Under the pieces are notes generated by a model. That model saw only the letters and a list, made by a program, of their open reading frames with translations. It made no database searches and was not told the origin of the DNA. Source: Rhodococcus rhodnii (GTDB lineage: Bacteria; Actinomycetota; Actinomycetes; Mycobacteriales; Pseudonocardiaceae). Taken from it: a stretch of 64,000 nucleotides of DNA. Of this stretch, positions 18,737 to 27,595 are shown piece by piece. Within the stretch, counting starts at the first letter, position 1; the number at the start of each line of letters is the position of its first letter. Position numbers and translations under genes: made by a program. The stretch spans positions 248,001 through 312,000 of the forward strand of contig JOAA01000004.1 in the NCBI GenBank assembly GCA_000720375.1, read 5' to 3'.

Positions 18737-18749
18737 CAGGGGTACGACA
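18737..18749 (+). repeat. 13-bp match to the dispersed repeat, before the asparaginase gene
   Basis: CAGGGGTACGACA here is identical to the end of the dispersed repeat copy at 32871-32949. It lies between the divergent SGNH esterase and asparaginase starts, 14 bp before the asparaginase GTG. It may be a repeat fragment or a shared promoter element; one short match cannot decide. Confidence 0.4.
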
Positions 18750-18762
18750 TAAAGTCCCGGCC

Positions 18763-19761
18763 GTGACGGACAAACCCAAGCTGTCGATGCTGACGCTCGG
18801 CGGAACGATCGCGATGACGTCGGCGAGCGCGTCCGGGGCGGTCGTCCCGAGACTGGACGCGGCCGATCTGCTCTCGACTCTGCCTGAACTGGAAATCGAC
18901 CTGGTCACGCACGACTTCCGCAGGCTGCCCAGCCCGGACATCGGCTTCACCGACCTGGCCGCGCTGGCGGACAAGATCGAGCAGGAGATCGCCGACGGCG
19001 CCACCGGCATCGTCGTGACACAAGGTACGGACACGATCGAGGAGTCGTCCTACTTCCTGGATCGCACGGTCGGCGGCGACGTGCCCATCGTGATGACCGG
19101 CGCCATGCGGCATCCGCAGCAGGCGGGTCCGGACGGTCCGGCGAACCTGTCGGCCGCGATCGTTGTCGCCGCCGATCCTCAGGCGCGTGGGCTCGGCACT
19201 GTCGTGGTGATGTCCGACGAGGTGCACGCGGCTCGCTACGTCCGTAAGTCGCACAGCACGAGCACTGGGGCATTCACGTCACCCAACGCAGCGCCGATCG
19301 GTCACATCGTCGAGCAGGAACTGGTCCTGCTGAGCAGGCCGCGACCGTACGAGCCGTTGCCGCGTAGTCCGCGGTTGACCGAGACCTCGATTGGCATGGT
19401 GCACGCCGCGCTGGGTGACGACGGTGACTGGCTGCGGCCGTTCGCCGAGCACACCGACGGTCTGGTCATCGCCGGGTTCGGCGGCGGGCACGTGCCGTCC
19501 CGGCTCGTCCCGCTGCTGGCCGAACTGGCCGAGGCGAAACCCGTTGTGCTGGCGTCCCGAACCAGTTCCGGACCGGTTCTGACCCGGACATATGGATATC
19601 CGGGATCGGAACAGGACCTGTTGTCAAGGGGTCTCATCAACGCCGGTTTCCTCGACCCGTTCAAAGCCCGCGTTCTGCTGCACGTTCTGGTGTCGGCCGG
19701 TGCCGACCGGGCCGAGATCAGGCGCATCTTCCATGCTTCAGGTGAGATCCGGGTGAGCTGA
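18763..19761 (+). CDS. ansA: L-asparaginase (type II fold)
   Basis: A 332-residue asparaginase that hydrolyses asparagine to aspartate and ammonia. The nucleophile Thr15 lies in LTLGGTIAM; the second active-site pair Thr89-Asp90 is in VVTQGTDTIEE; the substrate-loop DGPANL and the Lys-containing RKSHSTSTGAF region follow. No signal peptide is visible, so it should be cytoplasmic. The GTG at 18763 begins the family N-terminus. It is divergent from the SGNH esterase, and a U-rich hairpin closes it. Confidence 0.9.
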   Translation: MTDKPKLSMLTLGGTIAMTSASASGAVVPRLDAADLLSTLPELEIDLVTHDFRRLPSPDIGFTDLAALADKIEQEIADGATGIVVTQGTDTIEESSYFLDRTVGGDVPIVMTGAMRHPQQAGPDGPANLSAAIVVAADPQARGLGTVVVMSDEVHAARYVRKSHSTSTGAFTSPNAAPIGHIVEQELVLLSRPRPYEPLPRSPRLTETSIGMVHAALGDDGDWLRPFAEHTDGLVIAGFGGGHVPSRLVPLLAELAEAKPVVLASRTSSGPVLTRTYGYPGSEQDLLSRGLINAGFLDPFKARVLLHVLVSAGADRAEIRRIFHASGEIRVS

Positions 19762-19774
19762 AGAAATTTCGTCC

Positions 19775-19799
19775 AAAAAATGCCACCGACGCATTTTTT
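19775..19799. terminator. Terminator after the asparaginase gene
   Basis: AAAAAATGC and GCATTTTTT form a perfect 9-bp stem around the 7-nt loop CACCGAC. The T-rich end makes it a good rho-independent terminator on the plus strand, 14 bp after the stop. Confidence 0.8.
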
Positions 19800-19972
19800 A
19801 CTGTGACGGAGGAAACGTTTACCGATGCGCCTCACAGGTTACCGCACGGTAGATCGACAGCCGAGCCCCGCCCGTTAAGTACCGATTCGGCCGCGAGGTC
19901 TGGCCGTTACCGCAGCGGGAAGGCACTATGTCACCCTGGTTACCCAGTAGTAGCAGGTCGGAGGAGTGAGGT

Positions 19973-21766
19973 ATGCGCGAGATCGCAGTCGCCCCCTTGG
20001 TGGAGCCCTACGGCGGTGGACTGGCCGACCTCATCTACACCAACGCGGCGGAGATCCCGAACACCGTCGTGTTCAGCCGCAAGGTCGATGGCACGTGGCG
20101 TGATGTCACCGCGGCACAGTTCAAGGACGAGATGGTCGACGTCGCCAAGGGCCTGCTCGGCTCCGGCGTAGGTGTGGGTGACCGGGTCGCGATCCTGGCC
20201 GCCACGCGATACGAGTGGACCCTGTTCGACTTCGCCATCTGGGCGGTCGGGGGTGTCCCGGTACCGATCTACGTGACGTCGTCGGACGAGCAGATCCAGT
20301 GGATCCTGTCCGACTCCGGCGCGGTCGCGGTGATCGCGGAGAACGACGCGTTGCAGGCCAAGGTGGAGAGCGTGCGTGGCGCGACTCCCGCGCTCAAGCA
20401 CATCTGGAACATCGAGAGAGGCGCCGTCGAACAGGTTGTCGCGGCGGGTGCGAGCGAGACCGCCGAAGCCGTCGACGCGCGTCGTAAGGCTGTCAAGGCC
20501 GCCGATGTGGCCACGTTGATCTACACGTCCGGCACCACCGGGCGCCCGAAGGGCTGCGTGCTCACCCACGCCAACTTCCACTCCGAGGGCGGCAACGTCG
20601 TGGAGATGCTGGCGCCGGTGTTCAAGGGTCTCGGCGTCGAGGAAACCTCGACGCTGCTGTTCCTGCCGCTGGCGCACGTGTTCGGCCGGATGGTGCAGGT
20701 CGGCGCGGTGCAGGCGCGGGCGCGCCTCGGGCACACCGGGGACATCAAGAAGGTCACCGAGGACCTCGCCGCGTTCAAGCCGACGTTCATCCTGTCCGTG
20801 CCGTACGTGCTGGAGAAGGTCTACAACGGCGCGCGGCAGAAGGCACACGCGGCGGGCAAGGGCAAGATCTTCGACGCCGCCGCGGCGACCGCGATCGCGT
20901 ACAGCGAGGCGGACGGCAAGGCAGGCATCGGGCTGAAGATCAAGCACGCGATCTTCGACAAACTGGTCTACTCGAAGCTGCGCGCCGCGCTCGGCGGCAA
21001 GGCCAAGTACGCGATCTCCGGTGGCGCGGCGCTCGGTCTGCGGCTCACGCACTTCTTCCGCGGCGTCGGGCTGGTGGTGTTCGAGGGTTACGGCCTGACC
21101 GAGACGTGCGCGGCGGCCACCGTGAACTCGCCGGACAAGTTCAAGCCGGGCACCGTCGGGCACCCGCTGCCCAACACCGCGGTGCGGATCGCCGACGACG
21201 GCGAGATCCAGATCAAGGGCGGCCAGGTCTTCCCCGGCTACTGGCAGAACGACGAGGCCACCAAGGCCGCGCTGGACGACGAGGGCTGGTTCGCCACCGG
21301 TGACCTCGGCGAACTCGACGACGAAGGCTTCCTGAAGATCACCGGGCGGAAGAAGGAGATCCTGGTGACCAGCGGCGGCAAGAACGTCGCGCCCGCCGTG
21401 ATCGAGGACCGGATCGCGGCGCACCCGCTGGTCGGTCAGGCCATGGTGGTCGGCGACGGCAAGAGCTACATCGCCGCGTTGATCACCATCGAGCCGGACT
21501 ACTTCACGTACTGGAAGACCACCACCGGCAAGCCCGAGACGGCGACCGTGGCGGACCTGGCCGACGATCCCGACCTGAACGCTGAGATCCAGCGGGCGGT
21601 CGACGAGGGCAACCTCGCGGTGTCCAAGGCCGAATCGGTGCGCAAGTTCCGGATCCTGACCACCGAGTTCTCGCCCGAGACCGGGCATCTGACGCCGTCG
21701 CTGAAGCTGAAGCGGTCGGTCATCATGGCCGACTTCAAGTCCGACGTCGATGCCTTGTACTCATAA
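19973..21766 (+). CDS. Long-chain fatty acid-CoA ligase (FadD15-like)
   Basis: A 597-residue ANL-superfamily enzyme that activates long-chain fatty acids to acyl-CoA through an acyl-adenylate. The AMP/P-loop motif LIYTSGTTGRPKGCVLTH lies at 182-199, YGLTETC follows mid-protein, the hinge is ITGRKKEILVTSGGKNVAP, and the catalytic Lys is in PSLKLKRS near the C-terminus. The order and length match mycobacterial FadD15-type ligases. A strong ribosome site (GGAGGAGTGAGG) precedes ATG 19973. It stands alone between two terminator-like hairpins. Confidence 0.92.
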   Translation: MREIAVAPLVEPYGGGLADLIYTNAAEIPNTVVFSRKVDGTWRDVTAAQFKDEMVDVAKGLLGSGVGVGDRVAILAATRYEWTLFDFAIWAVGGVPVPIYVTSSDEQIQWILSDSGAVAVIAENDALQAKVESVRGATPALKHIWNIERGAVEQVVAAGASETAEAVDARRKAVKAADVATLIYTSGTTGRPKGCVLTHANFHSEGGNVVEMLAPVFKGLGVEETSTLLFLPLAHVFGRMVQVGAVQARARLGHTGDIKKVTEDLAAFKPTFILSVPYVLEKVYNGARQKAHAAGKGKIFDAAAATAIAYSEADGKAGIGLKIKHAIFDKLVYSKLRAALGGKAKYAISGGAALGLRLTHFFRGVGLVVFEGYGLTETCAAATVNSPDKFKPGTVGHPLPNTAVRIADDGEIQIKGGQVFPGYWQNDEATKAALDDEGWFATGDLGELDDEGFLKITGRKKEILVTSGGKNVAPAVIEDRIAAHPLVGQAMVVGDGKSYIAALITIEPDYFTYWKTTTGKPETATVADLADDPDLNAEIQRAVDEGNLAVSKAESVRKFRILTTEFSPETGHLTPSLKLKRSVIMADFKSDVDALYS

Positions 21767-21791
21767 CGCTACAAATTGTGACACCGGTCCT

Positions 21792-21815
21792 CGGCGACAA
21801 CTTAGTTTGTCGCCG
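21792..21815. terminator. Stem-loop after the acyl-CoA ligase gene
   Basis: CGGCGACAA and TTGTCGCCG form a perfect 9-bp stem with a 6-nt loop, 26 bp past the stop. There is no U-tract, so it may terminate in the L-shaped manner common in actinobacteria. Confidence 0.55.
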
Positions 21816-21985
21816 GGGACAGCGAACCAATTGATAACGATCACCCCTTCAGGAACGACAACCTTTGACGAAACCCAGTGTTACTGCACACGGCGTATTC
21901 GTCGACGCCATTCGAGGCAGTAGATTCCAGGGGACTTCTGATTGGCCGGAAATGCCGGCGACACCGTGAAGGGGTAGGAAAAGAG

Positions 21986-23659
21986 ATGGGCCGGCACGAC
22001 ATCGAACAGCGCAACCGCCGGAAACTGATCTTGATGCTGGTGATCGTGCTGGTCGGGGCGTTGGTCGCTGGAGTCGCATGGTTCACCGTGGACCGTTTAC
22101 GGGACCCTGCCCAAGCCAAGTGCGCCAACCCCACCGTGCTCAACGTGGTCGCCGCGCCGGACATCGCGCCGGTGGTCGACCAGGTCGCGCGCGGACTGAA
22201 CCCGGACGACGTGAACACCTGCTACCGGGTGGACATGGTCGTCAACGACTCGGCGACCACCGCGGACCAGCTGTCCGCGGCCAAGCCGGTCAACCCGCCG
22301 TCGGTGTGGATCCCTGACTCGTCGGTCTGGCTGCGCAGAGCCAAGGAGAAGGGCGCCGCGCAGGTGCCGGACTCCGGTTCGTCGGTCGCCAGCTCGCCGG
22401 TGGTGATGGCACTGGCCGAACAGGCCGCGAAATCCCGTAACTGGCCGGAGAAGCAGCTGAACTGGGCCGACGTGATCGGCGCCGGTGGCGCGGACCTGAA
22501 CGTGGGCATGGTCGACCCGTCGGTGGACGCGGTGGGTGTCTCGGCGCTGATCGCGGTGCGCCAGGTGACCGCGCTGTCGTCCGACCCGGCCGCCAACAAC
22601 GTCGCGGTGCTGCGGAAACTCTCGCCGAACGCGGCATCCGGCTCGTCGGAGCTGTTCGCCAAGACCGGCACGACCTCAGGCGGTCCGCCGATCACGGCAT
22701 TCCCCACCTCCGAGCGGGCGTTGCTGGACAACAACGCCAAGCGCAAGGACGAGCAGCTCGTCGCCGTCTACCCCGAACCAGCCTCGCCATCGCTGGACTA
22801 CCCGTACGCGGTGCTGCCGGCACCGGATGACGTGGCCGTGGCCGCGGCGAAGTTCCGTACCGCGATGCTCTCCCAGAGCGTCGGGGACGCCTTGGCCGCC
22901 AACGGTTTGCGCTACCCAGACGGCCGTGTCGCCGGTACCCCGCCGACGGACAACCGGACCATCGTGCGCCAGCTGCGGCCGGTTCCCGCGCCCGGCACCG
23001 CCCAGCTTGACCAGGTGCTGAACACGTGGGCAGGCATCAGCAAGGCGTCGCGGATCCAAGCGGTCCTCGACGTGTCGGGTTCGATGAACGGCGTGATCCC
23101 CGGCTCGGGCAAGACGCGGATGCAGGTGACGCTCGAGGCGTCCGAAGGCGGCATCCGGCTGATGAACCCGCGTACCAAGCTGGGCATCTGGGTGTTCTCG
23201 GCGGAACTGGACGGCGAGAAGGACTACAAGGAAGTCCTGCCGGTGCTGCCGCTGAACGAGTCCCTGCCACAAGGCGCGCTGGACAAGCTGCGGGCGATCA
23301 AGGCGACACCGACCGGCCGCACCGGCCTGTACGACACGGCTTTGGCCGCGTACACCTCGGCTCGCCAGAACTGGGAGCCAGGCCGGCTGAACCTCGTGCT
23401 GATCCTGACCGACGGCAAGAACGACGATGACGGCCGTGGCGTCACACGCGAGGCCCTGCTCGCCGAGCTGGGCAAGATGCAGGACCCGAACCGCCCGCTG
23501 CCGATCGTGTTCATCGGCTTCGGCCCGGACGTCGACGTGGCCGAGCTGAACGCGATCTCCAAGGCCACGGGTGGCCAGGCGTTCAACACCGCCGACCCCA
23601 CGAAGATCAACGAGATCTTCTTCGCGGCCCTGAGCCGCTTCATCTCAGGCAAGCCGTAA
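21986..23659 (+). CDS. Membrane-anchored substrate-binding and von Willebrand A domain protein
   Basis: A 557-residue extracytoplasmic protein. A single N-terminal helix (about 14-34) anchors it. Next comes a periplasmic binding-protein-like domain (about 50-330). A von Willebrand A domain follows, with the MIDAS motif LDVSGSMNG (Asp362, Ser364, Ser366), the Thr in GRTGLYDTALAAY and the Asp in LILTDGKNDDD; such sites bind a metal and a protein partner. This two-domain layout is common and uncharacterised in actinobacteria. ATG 21986 is chosen over the upstream ATG because of the purine-rich leader GGGGTAGGAAAAGAG. Confidence 0.88.
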   Translation: MGRHDIEQRNRRKLILMLVIVLVGALVAGVAWFTVDRLRDPAQAKCANPTVLNVVAAPDIAPVVDQVARGLNPDDVNTCYRVDMVVNDSATTADQLSAAKPVNPPSVWIPDSSVWLRRAKEKGAAQVPDSGSSVASSPVVMALAEQAAKSRNWPEKQLNWADVIGAGGADLNVGMVDPSVDAVGVSALIAVRQVTALSSDPAANNVAVLRKLSPNAASGSSELFAKTGTTSGGPPITAFPTSERALLDNNAKRKDEQLVAVYPEPASPSLDYPYAVLPAPDDVAVAAAKFRTAMLSQSVGDALAANGLRYPDGRVAGTPPTDNRTIVRQLRPVPAPGTAQLDQVLNTWAGISKASRIQAVLDVSGSMNGVIPGSGKTRMQVTLEASEGGIRLMNPRTKLGIWVFSAELDGEKDYKEVLPVLPLNESLPQGALDKLRAIKATPTGRTGLYDTALAAYTSARQNWEPGRLNLVLILTDGKNDDDGRGVTREALLAELGKMQDPNRPLPIVFIGFGPDVDVAELNAISKATGGQAFNTADPTKINEIFFAALSRFISGKP

Positions 23660-23663
23660 GAGA

Positions 23664-23711
23664 CCTCGTGAGTGGTTTTGCCGGTTCTAACCGGCAAAAC
23701 CACTCACGAGG
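23664..23711. repeat. Perfect 23-bp palindrome (copy 1)
   Basis: Two perfect 23-bp inverted arms (left arm CCTCGTGAGTGGTTTTGCC followed by GGTT) surround a 2-nt centre, 5 bp after the VWA gene stop. The transcript would fold into a very long hairpin in either direction. It lies between convergent genes and could act as a two-way terminator. A close relative sits at 46878-46925. Confidence 0.9.
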
Positions 23712-23755
23712 ATCTTCCTGGGGTTATGCGTGTGATGCGCACTCGGGCGGGAAAG

Positions 23756-24934
23756 TTACAAACCGAGACGGACCGCTTGCAGGGCCATGTAGAGCTCCGC
23801 GACGCACTTCGGGTTGTTCAGGTCTCGGCCCGTCAGGTCTTCGATGCGCCGAATCCGGTAACGCACTGTGTTCGGATGCACGTACAGGTTCTTCGCCGCG
23901 ACCTTCGCTGATCCGCCGTGGCCGTACCAGGCTTCGAGGGTCATCAGCAGGATCTCGCGCTCGGCCGGCGGCAACGCGAGCACGCCCGCGAGCATCTCGT
24001 GTGCCAGCTCCGCTGCCAGCGCCGGTGCGCCCGCAACCAGTGCGGCGACGGGCAAATCGCCGAAGACCACGACGCCGTTCGCTCCGTGCGGCAACGACCT
24101 GCGGGCGATTCTGGCTCTGTGCAAGGCGGTCGGGACTTCGGTCAGGTCTGTGAACGGTGTGCTCACGCCCACGACTCCGCTGGTTGTCGCGAGAACTTCG
24201 CGCAGCGCGTCCAGTCCCGCGCCGACCGGCATGATGCCGACGTTCATGTCCACACCGGACGAGTGCACGCGGCGGCGCCAGACCGCGCGGGATCCGATCT
24301 CGTCGACCGCGCTCGCGTCGTCGGCGACGATCACCACGAGCTTGCCCGACGTCGGCAGGCCGAGTACGCCTGCCGCGTCCTCGAGGTCTGGGCGTTGGGC
24401 GATTCGGCCTTCCAGCAGGCCGTCCATCAACGCCGACTTCGCTTGCTCGTCCAGTCGTCCGCGTTCGGTTTCGACTTCGCGGTATGCCGTGGTGAGCGCT
24501 TCGGAGTAGGCGTCGATGATCTTCCAGACCGTGGTGCTGGCCCGCAGCATCTGTTCCGGTGTCACGCCGTGCGCGTGTGGGCCGCTGCGCTCGATCAGCA
24601 TCTCGTAGATGAAGGTCCCCGCAAGGCGGTAGGCGCGCAGCGCGTCCGGCAGCGTGATCCCGATGCGTGCTTGGGCGCGTCCGGTCTTCAACGCGTTGTC
24701 GAGTTCGACCTCACGGCATTCGATGAACGAAGTGAAGGCGCCGTCGAGGTGCGCTTCGCAGACCTTGCGCAGCTCCTCGGGGTACTCGTCGGCCACTCTG
24801 CGGTAGCACTCGGTCTTCTCGCGCAGCAGTTCCACCAGCCGCGCGGACAACTCCGGCACCTGCGCGCGTTGCCAGCGCGCCAAGTCCAGGAGTTCCTCAG
24901 GCAGCGGCGGCGTTGCCACTATCCGAGTGCCCAT
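23756..24934 (-). CDS. PucR/CdaR-family transcriptional regulator
   Basis: A 392-residue regulator with an N-terminal sensory region (about 1-150), a central GGDEF-like/CdaR segment, and the family C-terminal helix-turn-helix at about 345-372 (AAKNLYVHPNTVRYRIRRIE). PucR-family members regulate purine, amino-acid or secondary-metabolite genes; no target gene is adjacent in the same operon. The ATG at 24934 is the first in frame. Its only same-strand neighbour is a small membrane protein gene 39 bp upstream. Confidence 0.9.
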   Translation of the reverse strand: MGTRIVATPPLPEELLDLARWQRAQVPELSARLVELLREKTECYRRVADEYPEELRKVCEAHLDGAFTSFIECREVELDNALKTGRAQARIGITLPDALRAYRLAGTFIYEMLIERSGPHAHGVTPEQMLRASTTVWKIIDAYSEALTTAYREVETERGRLDEQAKSALMDGLLEGRIAQRPDLEDAAGVLGLPTSGKLVVIVADDASAVDEIGSRAVWRRRVHSSGVDMNVGIMPVGAGLDALREVLATTSGVVGVSTPFTDLTEVPTALHRARIARRSLPHGANGVVVFGDLPVAALVAGAPALAAELAHEMLAGVLALPPAEREILLMTLEAWYGHGGSAKVAAKNLYVHPNTVRYRIRRIEDLTGRDLNNPKCVAELYMALQAVRLGL

Positions 24935-24973
24935 AACGCGACTTTAACTCGCCTTTCCGCTTCGCGGATACCC

Positions 24974-25420
24974 TCACGTGGCTTGCGTCGCGCGCTGATC
25001 GCGTCGAAACGCCAGGAAGGCCGTCACGCCAGAGCCCACCGCGACTATGAGCCCAAGGTATAGGCCGAAGCCGCTGGCGACCGACATGGGCAGCGTGATC
25101 CAGCGCAGCAGCATCATCACCACGGCCAGCACCGCGAGGGTCAGCCAGAGCGACGACAGCATCTGCACGGGCTTGCCGAACCGTTGCCACAGCAGCAGGA
25201 CGCTGATGGCCATCAGCAGCACGACCGGGAACCAGGCGAGGAAGTTGCCTTCCCACACCGGCAGCCAGGTCGGCGCGCCCTGTTCACGCAGTTCGGCCGC
25301 GGCCGGCTCGATCGCTCTGTACCACGGCAGGAAACTCACGACCAGCGCGACGAGCCCGGCGGCGACACCGATCCATTCCAACCACGTGATCCGGGCGCGG
25401 GTCGCGGGGACGTCAGCCAC
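24974..25420 (-). CDS. Small four-helix membrane protein, unknown
   Basis: A 148-residue protein with about four hydrophobic helices, an extracytoplasmic loop with the WYRAIEPAAAELREQG segment after helix one, and a charged C-terminal tail. I do not recognise the family. The GTG at 25420 is chosen because GGAGGAGG sits 8 nt upstream. It precedes the PucR-type gene on the same strand and could be read through into it. Confidence 0.65.
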   Translation of the reverse strand: MADVPATRARITWLEWIGVAAGLVALVVSFLPWYRAIEPAAAELREQGAPTWLPVWEGNFLAWFPVVLLMAISVLLLWQRFGKPVQMLSSLWLTLAVLAVVMMLLRWITLPMSVASGFGLYLGLIVAVGSGVTAFLAFRRDQRATQAT

Positions 25421-25513
25421 TGGAAGCCTCCTCCACTGTTCGGTCAGCGGACAGTATGGCCCCAAGCAGGCGAAACGCGCGAGCCGACAGCAGACCCCCA
25501 GGCCGCTGTCGAC

Positions 25514-26083
25514 TCACGCCCAAGCAGGGTCTCTACCGACGAACGCCACGAGTTTGTCCAGCTCACTCACGTCGTCGGGGACTTCGACGATGACATCGAA
25601 CGCAGGCGTAGGACGATCGGATGGGAAGCGGCGCATGACTTTCAGCGCGGCGGCGCACAGCTGCTCGTCCGGCGCGTACGGCACGCCTATCGTCTTGGCC
25701 ACGTCCCAGCCGTGCACGACGGTGTCGATGAAGTGCATCGTCACCGCGACAGAACCGGGGAACACGCCGAAGACGTTGATCCGCATCTGCCGGTCCAGCA
25801 CCGAGTCCGGTTCGAACGCCGCGAGGTATCCGGCGGCGGCGCGCTGGTAGTCCGCGACCGGGTCAGCGCCGAGCCAGCCCGCGTTCCAGTCCACATCGGA
25901 CGGATCGGTGCCTGCCGTGGTGGCCGCGGCGAAGGCCAGGTCTTCGCTGACCAGGTGGCGCAGCAGGCCGTGCAGCGTCCAGTCGGCGCACGGCGTCGGC
26001 AGCCGCAACTGGTCCGGCCGGATCTGACTGACGACGTCGGCGGTCACCTTCATGGCCTGGCGATCGAGCTCCCGGAAGTCCAC
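25514..26083 (-). CDS. TIGR03086-type DinB-fold metal-binding protein
   Basis: A 189-residue member of the maleylpyruvate isomerase N-terminal (DinB-like) superfamily. TPCADWTLHGLLRHLVSED and HFIDTVVHGWDVAKTIG carry the three metal-ligand histidines. Such proteins in mycothiol-containing bacteria are presumed mycothiol-dependent transferases or isomerases. It is divergent from the MocR-type regulator, with about 85 bp between the starts, and so is a possible target of it. Confidence 0.82.
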   Translation of the reverse strand: MDFRELDRQAMKVTADVVSQIRPDQLRLPTPCADWTLHGLLRHLVSEDLAFAAATTAGTDPSDVDWNAGWLGADPVADYQRAAAGYLAAFEPDSVLDRQMRINVFGVFPGSVAVTMHFIDTVVHGWDVAKTIGVPYAPDEQLCAAALKVMRRFPSDRPTPAFDVIVEVPDDVSELDKLVAFVGRDPAWA

Positions 26084-26167
26084 GCGAAGACACTAGAAAG
26101 GCGACCGGCCCCTTGGAAGGTCCAAAAACGGCAAGTTCGACTGGGCCAATCCGGCTACCCTCCAGCC

Positions 26168-27595
26168 GTGGAGTTCCATGTCAGCCTGATCGGCCGCGGC
26201 GAGAAGACCGGGCAGATCTACCAGCAGGTCAAGGCCGCGATCATGGACGGCAGGCTGCGCCCACGTGACCCGCTGCCGCCGACACGGGAGCTCGCCGACC
26301 GGCTTTCGGTGTCGCGTAACACGGTCAGCGCCGCGTACGACCGGCTCACCGCGGAAGGTTTCGTGACCACGAAGCGCGGCGCGGGCACGTACGTCAGCAC
26401 TTCCGGTTTCTCCCAACCACAGCAGCCCGCCGACGGCTCCGGCCCGCGCCCCAAACCAGTGTGGGACACCCTGCACGCGCCACAGCACGACCCCTCGCCG
26501 GTGCACTACGACTTCCGCGCCGGATTACCGGACGCGAAGCTGTTCCCGTACGCCGCTTGGCGCCGGTTGCTGGCAAAGCAGTTCACGCCTGCGGCCATGG
26601 GAACGCTCGAGCACGACGCGGCCGCGGCGCATCCCAAGCTCACCGCGGCGCTCGCCCGGCACGTCGGCGTGTCGCGAGCGGTCCGGGCCACCGCCGACGA
26701 CGTGATCGTCACCAATGGCGCCCAACAAGCGCTCGATCTGATCTCCCGCGTGCTGATCGACCCGGGAACCGTTGTGGCTGTGGAAGATCCTGGTTACTTC
26801 GGCCCGCAACACCTGTTCCGATCGCACGGCGCCGAACTCGTCGGCGTGCCGGTCGACGACGAAGGGCTCGTCGTGTCCGCGATTCCCGCGGGCGTACGGA
26901 TGATCTACGTGACACCGTCACACCAATTCCCCCTGGGCGTTCCGATGTCCCTGGCGCGCCGGACCGCTTTGCTCGAATGGGCCGAGCGGACCGGCGGCGT
27001 TGTCGTCGAGGACGACTACGACAGCGAGTTCCGGTACGGCGGCCGTCCAATCGAGCCACTGCAGAACCTCGACCGCGCCGGACGGGTGATCTACGTCGGC
27101 TCACTGTCCAAAGTGCTGCTGCCGAACCTGCGGCTCGGCTTCCTGATCGCACCGGCCAGTCTGCGCCCGGCGTTGCGGGCCGCGAAGTACGTCAGCGACT
27201 GGCAGTCCAACCGGCCGATCCAGGGCGCGCTTGCCGACTTCATCGACGAGGGCTCGTTGGCCAGGCACATCCGCCGTACCCGCAAGGAGTACCAGGCCAG
27301 GCATGATCGAATTCTGACGGTGTTGCGGCGTGACTTCACGGGTCTGCTCGAACCCCGGCCGGTGGAGGCGGGCCTGCACCTGTGCGCGTACCTGCCCGCC
27401 GATCTGGACGATGTGGACGTCTACCGGCGTGTCCGGGCGGCCGGTGTCGGCGTGTATGCGTTGTCCCCCTTCAGGTTGAGCTCTACCGGGCGACCCGGCC
27501 TTGTGCTCGGCTACGGCGCGATCGCACTGTCCGATATCGACGAAGGCCTACGCCGGCTCAGGGCGTGCATCCGGCCCGATACCATGCGCCGGTGA
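26168..27595 (+). CDS. MocR-family GntR/aminotransferase-like regulator
   Basis: A 475-residue regulator. An N-terminal GntR winged helix (about 16-77; PPTRELADRLSVSRNTVSAA) is fused to a fold-type I aminotransferase domain. The pyridoxal phosphate Lys315 lies in YVGSLSKVLLPNLRLGFLI and the cofactor Asp/Tyr motif is VEDDYDSEFRY. MocR proteins such as PdxR sense PLP or amino compounds. The GTG at 26168 is chosen because the family N-terminus VEFHVSL begins there; upstream frame is an artefact. It shares GTGA with the following lipoprotein gene. Confidence 0.9.
   Translation: MEFHVSLIGRGEKTGQIYQQVKAAIMDGRLRPRDPLPPTRELADRLSVSRNTVSAAYDRLTAEGFVTTKRGAGTYVSTSGFSQPQQPADGSGPRPKPVWDTLHAPQHDPSPVHYDFRAGLPDAKLFPYAAWRRLLAKQFTPAAMGTLEHDAAAAHPKLTAALARHVGVSRAVRATADDVIVTNGAQQALDLISRVLIDPGTVVAVEDPGYFGPQHLFRSHGAELVGVPVDDEGLVVSAIPAGVRMIYVTPSHQFPLGVPMSLARRTALLEWAERTGGVVVEDDYDSEFRYGGRPIEPLQNLDRAGRVIYVGSLSKVLLPNLRLGFLIAPASLRPALRAAKYVSDWQSNRPIQGALADFIDEGSLARHIRRTRKEYQARHDRILTVLRRDFTGLLEPRPVEAGLHLCAYLPADLDDVDVYRRVRAAGVGVYALSPFRLSSTGRPGLVLGYGAIALSDIDEGLRRLRACIRPDTMRR

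Noticed and set aside
19940..21688. 582-residue frame antisense to the FadD15-like gene
   Set aside because: Composition is typical of a mirror frame of a high-GC gene; the plus-strand ligase has every family motif.
25184..26167. In-frame extension of more than 300 residues before the MocR gene
   Set aside because: It covers a convergent DinB-fold gene, has no family similarity, and the regulator's N-terminal wing starts at GTG 26168.
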